DNA of 19,599 nucleotides, taken from contig JBEKAL010000036.1 of NCBI GenBank assembly GCA_050015935.1, forward strand, positions 1 through 19,599. Reading direction: 5' to 3'. Below, piece by piece: positions 1 to 6,613 of the stretch. This stretch comes from Roseiarcus sp050015935. GTDB lineage: Bacteria; Pseudomonadota; Alphaproteobacteria; Rhizobiales; Beijerinckiaceae. The translations under genes were made by a program, and so were the position numbers. The notes below the pieces were generated by a model, which had not been told where the DNA came from, searched no databases, and saw only the letters and a program-made list of their open reading frames with translations. Position 1 is the first letter of the stretch, and the number at the start of each line of letters is the position of its first letter.

Positions 1-528
1 GGCGGCGCCAGGGTCGCGCTGAAGTGGCCCAACGACCTCATGTGGAACGGCGCCAAGATCGCGGGCCTGCTGGTCGAGGGGGTCTCCGCGCCCGGACGGG
101 CGCTCGCCTGCGTCGTCGGCGTCGGCGTCAACTGCGCGTCGTCGCCGCAGGGGCTCGCCTACCCGACCACCGACCTTCGCGCCGCGCTGGGCCGCGCCGT
201 TGCGCCGGACGCGTTGTTCCGCCGGGTCGCGGCTCGCTTTCACGAGGCGATCGGCCTGTGGTCGCGGGGCGCCGGCTTTGCGGAAATCCGCGCGCGCTGG
301 CTCGCCGCCGCCGCCGGGCTCGGCGGCCCGATCCGGGTCGCGGGCGCGCGCGGGTCGCGCGAAGGAATCTTCGAAGGCCTCGACGCCAGCGGCCGCCTGC
401 TGATGCGCACGGCCGGCGGACTGGAAACGATCGAAGCCGCCGATATCTTCTTGATGCCCAAGTCCGCCGATATGGGCGACGACGCGGCGCCGCGCGCCGA
501 AGTCCTCGATGAAAGTCCAGACCGATGA
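1..528 (+). CDS. birA: Biotin--[acetyl-CoA-carboxylase] ligase, C-terminal part (5' end outside window)
   Basis: Ligates biotin, via biotinyl-AMP, to the carrier lysine of biotin-dependent carboxylases in the cytosol. The reading frame is open from the first base and gives about 175 residues. It begins inside the catalytic domain with the family motif KWPNDL, then KIAGLLVE, whose lysine matches the catalytic lysine of BirA, and GVGVN. A small C-terminal beta domain follows (REGIFEGLDASGRLL). The N-terminal biotin-binding GRGR(R/Q)G loop lies upstream of the window, so the presence of a DNA-binding HTH domain cannot be judged. The stop overlaps the rnj start as ATGA, indicating translational coupling. 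In many Rhizobiales birA lies between nuoN and rnj, so a nuo operon upstream is likely (inference). Confidence 0.93.
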   Translation, partial: GGARVALKWPNDLMWNGAKIAGLLVEGVSAPGRALACVVGVGVNCASSPQGLAYPTTDLRAALGRAVAPDALFRRVAARFHEAIGLWSRGAGFAEIRARWLAAAAGLGGPIRVAGARGSREGIFEGLDASGRLLMRTAGGLETIEAADIFLMPKSADMGDDAAPRAEVLDESPDR

Positions 529-2192
529 GCGATGACAACGAATTGGTGTTCGCTCCGCTGGGCGGTCTGGGCGAAATCGGCATGAACTGCGCGCTCTACG
601 GCTTCGGCCCGCCGCGCCGCCGCAAGTGGCTGATGGTCGACCTCGGCGTCGCCTTCGCCGGCGACGACCTGCCGGGCGTCGACCTGATCCTGCCCGACCT
701 CGCGTTCATCGAGAAGGTCAAGAAGGACCTCGTCGGCCTCGTCATCACCCACGCCCACGAGGACCATATCGGCGCGCTCGCCGATCTGTGGCCGCGCCTG
801 GGCGTTCCGGTCTACGCGACGCGTTTCGCCGCCGGCCTCGCCGAAACGCGCCGGCTTTCCGAACCCGGGGCGCCGAAGATCCCGATCAAGGTCGTCGCTC
901 AGGGCATGCGGCTCGACATCGGTCCGTTCAACGTCGAATTCGTCGCCGTCGCGCATTCGATTCCCGAGGCTTGCGCGCTGGCGATCCGCACCCCCGCCGG
1001 CCTCGTCGTTCACACCGGCGACTGGAAGATCGACGCGACGCCGATGATCGGCTTGGCCACCGACGAGCGTCGCCTCCGGGAGCTCGGCGATGAAGGCGTG
1101 CTCGCGCTGATCTGCGATTCGACCAACGTGCTGCGCGAGGGCGTGAGCCCCTCGGAGACCGACGTCGCCGAGAGCCTCGCGGCGATCGTCGGCAAGGCGA
1201 AGGGCCGCGTCGTCGTCACCACTTTCGCCTCCAACGTCGCGCGCCTCAAGGCGGCGGCGCTGGCGGGCTTCGCCAACGGCAGACAGGTGATCATCATGGG
1301 CCGCGCGATGGAGCGCGTCGTCGCAGTGGCGCGCGAATGCGGCTATTTCGACGGCGTGCCGCCGCTGCTCGGCCCGGACCCGTTCGAGCGCATGCCGCGC
1401 GACAAGGTGCTCGCGCTCGCCACCGGCAGCCAGGGCGAGTCGCGCGCGGCGCTCGCGCGCATTGCCGAGGACGAGCATCCCAGCGCCTCTCTCGCCGACG
1501 GCGATCTCGTCGTCTTCTCCTCGCGCACCATTCCCGGCAACGAGAAGGCGGTCGGCAAGATCGTCAACGGGCTGGTGACGCAGGGCGTCGAAGTCATCAC
1601 CGACCGCACGCAGCTCGTCCACGTCTCGGGCCATCCGCGCCGCGCCGAAGTCGCGCAGATGTACGCGTGGCTCAAGCCGAAGATCGCGGTTCCCGCGCAC
1701 GGCGAGCCCGTGCACTTGAGCGAGCACATCGCCTTCGCCAAGGCGCAGGGCGTCGGCCAGGTGGTGCGCGCGTTCGACGGCGACGTGGTGCGCCTCGTCG
1801 ACGGCGACGCGGGCGTGGTCGGCCGCCTCGATCACGGCCGGCTCTACAAGGACGGCGCAATCCTGCTGTCGCGGGACGACGATTGCGTCGGCCAGCGCCG
1901 CAAGCTTTCCTTCGCCGGCGTGGTGTCGATCGCGATCGCCCTCACCGCCAAGGGCGAGATGGCCGGCGATCCCGACGTCATGATCGCCGGACTGCCCAAG
2001 GCTACGCAGCAGGGCGTCGGGCTCGACGAAATCGTCGACACCGCGATCTTCGAAACCTTCGAGAGCCTGCCGCGCGGCAAGCGTCGCGACGCCGACTTCG
2101 TCAGCGGCGCAATCGAGCGCGCCGTGCGCAACGCGGTCAACGCCGCCTGGGGCAAGAAGCCGACGGCGCACGTCTTGATCGTCGAGATTTAG
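525..2192 (+). CDS. rnj: Ribonuclease J
   Basis: A 555-residue metallo-beta-lactamase/beta-CASP ribonuclease that processes and degrades mRNA and matures rRNA in the cytosol, with endo- and 5'-3' exonuclease activity known for the family. The N-terminus has the RNase J opening PLGGLGEIGMN. The zinc motif HAHEDH lies at residues 76-81 (HxHxDH), with further metal-ligand candidates H144 (AVAHSIPE) and D166 (VVHTGDWK). The beta-CASP part contains ATGSQGE and the SSRTIPGNE segment, followed by SGHPRR and PAHGEP typical of RNase J. Length matches the family. The start overlaps the birA stop by 4 nt (ATGA), so no separate RBS is needed. The following gene lies 163 nt away beyond an inverted palindrome pair. 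Confidence 0.96.
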   Translation: MSDDNELVFAPLGGLGEIGMNCALYGFGPPRRRKWLMVDLGVAFAGDDLPGVDLILPDLAFIEKVKKDLVGLVITHAHEDHIGALADLWPRLGVPVYATRFAAGLAETRRLSEPGAPKIPIKVVAQGMRLDIGPFNVEFVAVAHSIPEACALAIRTPAGLVVHTGDWKIDATPMIGLATDERRLRELGDEGVLALICDSTNVLREGVSPSETDVAESLAAIVGKAKGRVVVTTFASNVARLKAAALAGFANGRQVIIMGRAMERVVAVARECGYFDGVPPLLGPDPFERMPRDKVLALATGSQGESRAALARIAEDEHPSASLADGDLVVFSSRTIPGNEKAVGKIVNGLVTQGVEVITDRTQLVHVSGHPRRAEVAQMYAWLKPKIAVPAHGEPVHLSEHIAFAKAQGVGQVVRAFDGDVVRLVDGDAGVVGRLDHGRLYKDGAILLSRDDDCVGQRRKLSFAGVVSIAIALTAKGEMAGDPDVMIAGLPKATQQGVGLDEIVDTAIFETFESLPRGKRRDADFVSGAIERAVRNAVNAAWGKKPTAHVLIVEI

Positions 2193-2196
2193 GGGC

Positions 2197-2316
2197 GTCC
2201 CTTCTCCCCGCCTTGCGGGGAGAAGGTTAGGATGAGGGGCGGGGTGGCGAGCCGCAGCGTCGCGGCCAATCCCCCGGCCCCTCACCCGACCTCTCCCCGC
2301 AAGCGGGGAGAGGGGG
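2197..2316. repeat. Pair of inverted RIME-like intergenic palindromes
   Basis: Two related palindromic elements face each other between rnj and mce. The left copy (about 2200-2240) has arms CCTTCTCCCCG / CGGGGAGAAGG around CCTTG, followed by GATGAGGGGC. The right copy (about 2277-2315) is the reverse complement in design: GCCCCTCACCC, then CTCTCCCCGC / GCGGGGAGAG. Each can form its own hairpin, and the two together a larger stem over the 2241-2276 spacer. The pattern matches the abundant Rhizobiales RIME-type repeats. Neither hairpin is followed by a T-run, so a simple intrinsic terminator is not supported; modulation of mRNA stability is possible. Confidence 0.8.
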
Positions 2317-2355
2317 ATCGCTCGGTTAAGCGCCAAACCGCCACAGGGAGAGCCT

Positions 2356-2760
2356 ATGATTGGAAGACTGAACCACGTCGCCATCGCCGTCGCCGACCTC
2401 GAGGCGGCGAGCGCCAAATACCGCGACAGCCTCGGCGCGCGCGTCTCCGCGCCCGCGTCGCTGCCCGAGCACGGCGTCAGGGTGGTCTTCGTCGAATTGC
2501 CGAACACGAAGGTCGAGCTTCTTCAGCCGCTCGGCGAAAACTCGCCGATCGCCAAGTTCCTGCAAAAGAACCCCGACGGCGGCATGCACCACCTCTGTTT
2601 CGAGGTCGACGACATCCTCGCCGCGCGCGACCAGTTGAAGCAGGCCGGTGCGCGCGTGCTCGGCGACGGCGCTCCCAAGATCGGCGCCCACGGCAAGCCG
2701 GTGCTGTTCCTGCACCCGAAGGATTTCAACGGCGCGCTGATCGAGCTGGAGCAGGCGTAG
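2356..2760 (+). CDS. mce: Methylmalonyl-CoA epimerase
   Basis: Interconverts the 2R and 2S epimers of methylmalonyl-CoA in the propionyl-CoA to succinyl-CoA route; cytosolic. The 134-residue protein is one vicinal-oxygen-chelate (glyoxalase/bleomycin-resistance) unit pair of the usual family length. Metal-ligand candidates by comparison with the family are H7 (LNHVAIAV), Q57 (VELLQPLG), H79 (GGMHHLCFEV) and E130 (GALIELEQ), and the family phrase LFLHPKDFNGALIE is present. The start is set by AGGGAGA upstream of the ATG. It follows rnj in the same direction, an order common in Rhizobiales, although mutase genes are not in the window. Confidence 0.94.
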   Translation: MIGRLNHVAIAVADLEAASAKYRDSLGARVSAPASLPEHGVRVVFVELPNTKVELLQPLGENSPIAKFLQKNPDGGMHHLCFEVDDILAARDQLKQAGARVLGDGAPKIGAHGKPVLFLHPKDFNGALIELEQA

Positions 2761-2780
2761 AAACCCGAGCGGCCCGAATC

Positions 2781-2810
2781 GTCATTGCGCGCCGAAGGCG
2801 AAGCAATCCA
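2781..2810. repeat. REP-like palindrome (GTCATTGCG...GCAATCCA)
   Basis: The segment opens GTCATTGCGCGCC and closes GGCGAAGCAATCCA. ATTGC (2784-2788) pairs with GCAAT (2803-2807) and CGCC (2790-2793) with GGCG (2797-2800) over a GAA loop. This resembles the dispersed 'GTCATTGCGAG...GAAGCAATCCA' intergenic repeat common in alphaproteobacterial genomes. It sits just after the mce stop. A count of copies genome-wide would settle its repeat status. Confidence 0.65.
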
Positions 2811-2847
2811 CCGGCCGCGCTCGCCGCCCTTTGATCGCGATGTCGCT

Positions 2848-2882
2848 GCGCTCTTCGCTCAACGAGCGCGGCTGAAGAGCGC
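2848..2882. other. Strong nested hairpin between convergent genes
   Basis: CGCTCTTC at 2849-2856 is perfectly complementary to GAAGAGCG at 2874-2881, extendable by one G-C pair at 2848/2882. Inside, GCTC (2857-2860) pairs with GAGC (2864-2867) around AAC. It lies between the 3' ends of convergent mce (+) and the glycine-zipper gene (-) and could end transcription or protect 3' ends; no T-run follows on either strand. The 13-mer GCTCTTCGCTCAA of its left arm occurs again at 2915-2927, at the 3' end of the minus-strand gene. Confidence 0.5.
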
Positions 2883-2923
2883 GACGGCTTTCACGCCCGC
2901 GCCGAGGGCGCGCGGCTCTTCGC

Positions 2924-3262
2924 TCAATAGCCGTTCATGCAGTCGTTGTACCGCTGCCAATAGGCGTCGTTCCATTGGGCCGAGCCGTTGGCGGCGCCGC
3001 CGACGGCGCCAGCGCCGGCGCCGATCGCCGCGCCCGTGCCGACCGAACGGTGGCCGCCGACCAGCGCGCCGATCCCCGCGCCGAGGAGCGCCCCGCCGAC
3101 CGCGCCGCCGACCGTGTTGCCGGCCGTGTTCTGGTTGGCGTAAACGCGGGCCTCGTGATCGCAATAGCCGCGTCGAGTTTGCGCCTGCGCGCTTGTCACG
3201 AAGGAAACGGCCAACGCGGCCGTGACGACGACGGCGACCGTTTTGCGAAGGTGAATTCTCAT
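2924..3262 (-). CDS. Secreted glycine-zipper protein, function unknown
   Basis: A 112-residue protein with an N-terminal signal peptide: basic MRIHLRK, hydrophobic VAVVVTAALAVSFV, and a cleavage site after AQA near residue 27. There is no lipobox cysteine. The mature part has a tandem glycine-zipper core at residues 47-93 (repeated GGAVGGALLGAGIGALVGG-type Gly-x3-Gly spacing) that would form tightly packed membrane-inserting helices, as in YMGG/OmpA-type glycine-zipper proteins. Cys34 (RGYCDHEA) and Cys108 (YNDCMNGY) flank the core and could form a disulfide in the periplasm. The start at 3262 rather than 3361 is chosen because AGAGGAG lies 7 nt upstream and the signal peptide begins there. 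A periplasmic or outer-membrane location is likely; no partner is evident nearby. Confidence 0.82.
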   Translation of the reverse strand: MRIHLRKTVAVVVTAALAVSFVTSAQAQTRRGYCDHEARVYANQNTAGNTVGGAVGGALLGAGIGALVGGHRSVGTGAAIGAGAGAVGGAANGSAQWNDAYWQRYNDCMNGY

Positions 3263-3773
3263 GGGTTTGCTCCTCTCAATCATATCCCGAATCGCTTTTC
3301 GCGTCTCGGCGGGGCGTTCGGTCGTCGTTACCGCCCGCGCCACCGACTCGGCGCGACGCAAGGCAATCGATCATGTTCGCATCTAGTTCCCGCGGCCGAC
3401 CGAGGTCAACGGCCGACGACGAAACCTGTCTGTCTCTCAGGCGTTACGGTCTGCCTCTATTGCGGCGCTGCGGCGGCCGGCGGTCGGGCGCGTAGCCACG
3501 GCAGGGGGAATCGCTTTGCGGGTCTTGAGACGCCATTTCATGATCCACAAGCGGGATCGCCGCTTGTCTGCGAGCGGCAATCGACGCTCGTCTTTCGCGC
3601 GGTCGGGCCCGTGGCCCAGGCCGAGCCGCATCCGCGCCCCCTCGGGGCATGTGCGGTCTGCCTGATTGGAGCGCCGCGCTGCACGCGCGTCCCGTAATAT
3701 GCGATCGATCAGGCGCAGAGGGCTGCTTCGCCGCCGTCTCGCCGATTGAATCCGAACGACCGACTGGGCATCG
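3263..3773. other. Intergenic stretch without a convincing gene
   Basis: About 0.5 kb separates the divergently placed glycine-zipper gene (-) and the phospholipid module (+). Open frames here are arginine- and proline-rich, have no plausible RBS and resemble no family I recognise. The promoters for both flanking transcription units should lie here. The only clear structure is an 8-bp perfect inverted repeat at 3547-3567, listed separately. Confidence 0.6.
3547..3567. other. Perfect 8-bp inverted repeat
   Basis: ACAAGCGG (3547-3554) and CCGCTTGT (3560-3567) are exact reverse complements separated by GATCG. It lies in a non-coding stretch about 200 nt upstream of the phospholipid module and 285 nt upstream of the glycine-zipper gene. 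It could be an operator or a hairpin; no T-run follows it. Confidence 0.35.
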
Positions 3774-4397
3774 ATGTCAGCACCTCCGGAAAATCGCCGC
3801 CCGATCGCCGCGCGCTCGAGCCGCTGGGCGCAGAGCGCGGCGGCGGCGCTGGCGCGCGCCGGCGCTTCGCCGAACGCAGTCTCCGCCGCCAGCGTTCTTT
3901 TCGCGGCGGTCGGCGCGGGCTTGCTGCTCTGGCCGGGCGTCGTCGGCCTCCTCGCGTGCGCCGCCTGCGTCCAGGCGCGTCTCGTCTGCAACCTGCTCGA
4001 CGGCATGATCGCGGTGGAAGGCGGCCGAAAGACGCCTTTGGGTCCGCTCTACAACGAATTCCCCGATCGCATCGCCGACTCGCTGTTCATCGTCGCGCTC
4101 GGCTATGCCTGCGGCCGACCGGAATGGGGCTGGTTCGGCGCGCTCGCGGCGGCGCTCACCGCCTATGTGCGCGTCTTTGGCGGCGCCTTGGGATTGGCGC
4201 AGGATTTTCGTGGGCCGATGGCCAAGCAGCACCGCATGGCCGCGCTGACCGCGGCCTGCCTCGCCGGCGCGGTCGAACGCGCAACCGTCGGCACGCGCTA
4301 TGCTCTGATCGCCGCGTGCCTCGTCATCGCCGTCGGATCGGCGATCACCTGCGCTACGCGATCGCTCGCGCTCGCGCGCCAGCTTCGAGCGCGCTGA
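3774..4397 (+). CDS. CDP-alcohol phosphatidyltransferase family membrane protein (YnbA-like)
   Basis: A 207-residue inner-membrane protein with several hydrophobic helices (about 36-52, 55-70, 103-112, 122-138, 166-190). Family members move a phosphatidyl group from CDP-diacylglycerol to an alcohol. The active-site region is NLLDGMIAVEGG...GPLYNEFPDRIAD at residues 73-102. D76-G77 and D98/D102 fit the DGxxAR-x8-GxxxDxxxD signature, but the usual arginine is V81 and the first aspartate of the second half is N94. From memory E. coli YnbA also has Asn there, so this may be a subfamily mark rather than decay. The start codon follows only a weak GGG. The stop overlaps the next gene (TGATG). The alcohol substrate cannot be read from sequence. 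Confidence 0.82.
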   Translation: MSAPPENRRPIAARSSRWAQSAAAALARAGASPNAVSAASVLFAAVGAGLLLWPGVVGLLACAACVQARLVCNLLDGMIAVEGGRKTPLGPLYNEFPDRIADSLFIVALGYACGRPEWGWFGALAAALTAYVRVFGGALGLAQDFRGPMAKQHRMAALTAACLAGAVERATVGTRYALIAACLVIAVGSAITCATRSLALARQLRAR

Positions 4398-4999
4398 TGT
4401 GGCTCGCCAGCACACTCGTCGTCGCGGTTCGCGCCTTGCTCGGCGCTTCGCCGCGCTGGCAGGGAACGCCGCCGACGCTCGCGCAGCGGATCTATTTCGC
4501 CAACCACACGAGCCACGCCGATACGATCGCGCTGTGGGCCGCTCTGCCGGCGCTCTTGCGGGCTCGCACGCGCCCGGTCGCGGCAGCCGACTATTGGGGC
4601 GTGGGAGCGGTCCGCCGCTTCATTGCGCTGGAGGGCCTCAACGCCGTGCTGGTCGACCGCGGACCGCGGGATCGGGACGTGGATCCCCTTGCGCCGCTTT
4701 ACGAGGCGCTCGACGCCGGCCAGTCGCTGATCCTGTTCCCCGAGGGCACGCGCGGATCGGGCGCGCTGCCCGGCCCGTTCAAGTCCGGGCTGTTTCATCT
4801 CGCGCAGCGCTACCCCGGCGTCGAGCTGGTCCCCGTCTATCTCGAAAACCTGCACCGCAGCCTGCCCAAGGGCACACTGTTCCCGGTGCCGTTGAATTGC
4901 GCCGTGCGCTTCGGCGCCCCCTTGCCGCGGCTCACCGGTGAAGACAAGCAAGCCTTCCTCGACCGCGCCCGCGCGGCCGTCGTAGAGGTCAGCCGATGA
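4397..4999 (+). CDS. PlsC-type lysophospholipid acyltransferase (1-acylglycerol-3-phosphate acyltransferase family)
   Basis: A 200-residue acyltransferase expected to acylate lysophosphatidic acid or a related lysolipid at the inner membrane. The catalytic block NHTSHAD (N36-H37...D42, NHx4D) and the substrate-binding block FPEGTRG (residues 114-120) are both intact, with VPVYLENLHRSLPKG following as in the family. A hydrophobic N-terminal segment (residues 2-16) could anchor it. It overlaps its predecessor by one base (TGATG) and the following cytidylyltransferase by four (ATGA), so the three genes are translationally coupled. A longer frame extends upstream, but it runs through the preceding gene; the ATG at 4397 is the coupled start. 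The acyl acceptor is uncertain. Confidence 0.88.
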   Translation: MWLASTLVVAVRALLGASPRWQGTPPTLAQRIYFANHTSHADTIALWAALPALLRARTRPVAAADYWGVGAVRRFIALEGLNAVLVDRGPRDRDVDPLAPLYEALDAGQSLILFPEGTRGSGALPGPFKSGLFHLAQRYPGVELVPVYLENLHRSLPKGTLFPVPLNCAVRFGAPLPRLTGEDKQAFLDRARAAVVEVSR

Positions 5000-5931
5000 C
5001 GGCCGAACGCAAGCTGCTGCTGGTGATCGTCGGCGTCGTCGCGCTGTTGGTCCTCGCCTCCCTCGTCGCCGCCGTGCTGCGCTGGCGCGCGCGAGAGCCG
5101 AGCGCCGTCATCGACAATCTCGTCGCGCGCATTCGCGCCTGGTGGGGGATGGTGGCGATTTTCGCCGCCGCCTTCGCCCTCGGCAGGGACGCGACCATCG
5201 CGATGTTCGCCCTCGTGTCGTTCTTCGCTTTGCGCGAGTTCATCACGCTCACGCCGACGCGCCCGGCCGATCATCGCGCGCTCTCGCTCGCGTTCTTCGT
5301 CGGCATTCCCGTGCAGTACGGCCTGATCGCCGCCAACTGGTACGGCCTGTTCGCGATCTTCCTGCCGGTCTACGGATTCCTCGTCCTGCCGGCGCTCTCG
5401 GCGCTCGCCGGCGACCCGGAGGATTTTCTCGCCCGCAGCGCCAAGATCCAATGGGCGGTGACGATCGCCGTGTACTGCATCAGTCACGTCCCGGCGCTGC
5501 TGACGCTCGACATCCCCGGCTACGCCGGCCAGGACGCGCTGCTGCTGTTCTACCTCGTGCTGGTCGTCCAGATCAGCGACGTGTTGCAATATGTCGTCGG
5601 CAAGATGTTCGGCAAGACCAAGCTCGCGCCGGTCGTCAGCCCCTCCAAGACGGTGGAAGGCCTCGTCGGCGGCGCCGGCGGCGCGGTTCTGATCGGCGCC
5701 GCGATGGCCTGGATTACGCCGTTTTCGCCGTTGCAGGCGGCGGGAATGGCGCTCGCCATCGTCGTCATGGGATTTCTCGGCGGCCTCGTCCTCTCCGCGG
5801 TGAAGCGCAGCCTCGGCGTCAAGGATTGGGGCGACATGATCGAGGGGCACGGCGGCATGCTCGACCGCATGGATTCTGTCGTCTTCGCCGCGCCGATCTT
5901 CTTTCACCTGACGCGCTATTTCTTCGCGTGA
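4996..5931 (+). CDS. Phosphatidate cytidylyltransferase (CDP-diacylglycerol synthase family)
   Basis: Makes CDP-diacylglycerol from phosphatidic acid and CTP at the inner membrane. The 311-residue protein has many hydrophobic helices, beginning at residues 7-27 and 50-63. The C-terminal CdsA signature is complete at residues 267-293: SAVKR, then VKDWGD, then GHGGMLDRMD. The earlier KxxPSKTVEG-like segment (residues 216-222, PSKTVEG) is also present. It is the third gene of the coupled phospholipid module and starts in an ATGA overlap. It would supply the nucleotide-activated lipid used by the first gene. Most genomes carry a separate housekeeping cdsA next to ispU/dxr; this one, in a different setting, is probably a second copy (inference), as with ynbB of E. 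coli. Confidence 0.9.
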   Translation: MTAERKLLLVIVGVVALLVLASLVAAVLRWRAREPSAVIDNLVARIRAWWGMVAIFAAAFALGRDATIAMFALVSFFALREFITLTPTRPADHRALSLAFFVGIPVQYGLIAANWYGLFAIFLPVYGFLVLPALSALAGDPEDFLARSAKIQWAVTIAVYCISHVPALLTLDIPGYAGQDALLLFYLVLVVQISDVLQYVVGKMFGKTKLAPVVSPSKTVEGLVGGAGGAVLIGAAMAWITPFSPLQAAGMALAIVVMGFLGGLVLSAVKRSLGVKDWGDMIEGHGGMLDRMDSVVFAAPIFFHLTRYFFA

Positions 5932-6147
5932 AGTCGGCAAAGGCAGGCCTCGCACAGCGGCGCGGCGCGCCGTCGCCGACAAGTCCTTTCCGATAATCAG
6001 AATTCGCGCTATGTTGAATCGTCAGCGCGTCCGGCAGGCTATCGTCGAGTGACTCGTCCCGCGGCCGAGGCCATGCAGAAATTGGAGACACCGCGATTCC
6101 GGCCCGAGCGACCAATAACCCCTTGATTTCCCTCGAAACGGCCAAGG

Positions 6148-6241
6148 AAAAAATTTGGAAATCCTTGGAAAAGTTTGGAATTTCCTTGGAATTTCCTTGG
6201 AATTTCCTTGGAAAAATTTGGAAATCCTTGGAAAAGCTTGG
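6148..6241. repeat. Phased A-tract array, nine 10-11 bp units
   Basis: Nine consecutive units each end in TTGG and begin with an A-run. Their lengths are 11, 10, 10, 11, 11, 11, 10, 10, 10 bp (94 bp, mean 10.44). The centre is three identical copies of AATTTCCTTGG (6179-6211). On each side stands the same trio: A(5-6)TTTGG, AAATCCTTGG, AAAAG(T/C)TTGG, so the order is ABC-DDD-ABC. GC is about 33% (31 of 94) in otherwise highly GC-rich DNA. A-tracts repeated at the helical pitch are the classic pattern for intrinsically curved DNA. Confidence 0.85.
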
Positions 6242-6542
6242 CGCCGCGGCGATAGGACGCTCAACCCCTTGATGGGCCGGCGTCGGCTGGCGGGCGAAGC
6301 GCTCGCTGCGCGACGAGGCGGCGGAAAATCGTCACGCAACCCCTTGAAAACAAACCATCACGCCCGAGAATGGCGCGGGCCTCGGTCGGTTCGGCGGTCG
6401 CCTCCGCCGCTGCGCGCTGCGCTGCGCCCCGACCGCCGCGAAGCGAACCATGCGGCGCTCGCGTCGGCGCCCGCGAGCCGCCGCTCCCCACCCAAAGCAG
6501 CCCGATGATTTCGGCGTCGAGCGTTTGGTTTCATCGACAAGC

Positions 6543-6570
6543 AGCGCGGACCGGCGATCCGCGCTATAGA
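6543..6570 (+). promoter_or_regulatory. Inverted repeat overlapping a candidate -10 box
   Basis: AGCGCGGA (6543-6550) and TCCGCGCT (6558-6565) form a perfect 8-bp inverted repeat with a 7-nt spacer. The right arm runs into CTATAG (6564-6569), which resembles the -10 element common in this group. It lies about 45 nt before the dehydrogenase start. A -35 at proper spacing is not convincing. The arrangement suits an operator, or equally a hairpin in the leader if transcription starts earlier. Confidence 0.4.
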
Positions 6571-6613
6571 GCCGGTGCGGCGCGCGTCGCCGCCGGCTGG
6601 CGAGGAGAGAGAA

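Larger units (their letters stand above)
5932..6613. other. 682-bp intergenic region with repeats and candidate promoter
   Basis: No convincing gene lies here. It contains the phased A/T-rich array at 6148-6241, three copies of the 10-mer AACCCCTTGA (6117-6126, 6263-6272, 6338-6347), and near the right end an inverted repeat overlapping a possible -10 box for the dehydrogenase gene. The frame opening at 6155 translates the array into a low-complexity peptide (repeating LGK/LEF) and then arginine-rich sequence; no RBS precedes it and I do not call it. Confidence 0.6.

Noticed and set aside
240..2507. 755-residue minus-strand frame opposite birA and rnj
   Set aside because: A GC-rich antisense shadow: the composition is His/Arg/Asp-rich and the plus strand carries a clear RNase J with all motifs.
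3437..4006. 189-residue minus-strand frame
   Set aside because: Runs antisense into the phosphatidyltransferase gene, is Arg/Ala-rich, and shows no family motif or RBS.
6040..6115. A tRNA-Leu-like stretch (GAAATTGGAGACAC followed by GATTCCGGCCCGAGCGACCA)
   Set aside because: Short pieces resemble a tRNA D-arm region and 3' end, but the acceptor and T stems do not pair and there is no anticodon arm; at most a remnant or chance.
6155..6508. 117-residue frame on the plus strand starting in the A-tract array
   Set aside because: The first part only translates the repeat, the rest is arginine-rich, and there is no RBS; the regular 10-11 bp spacing is not a multiple of three and speaks for a DNA-level role.
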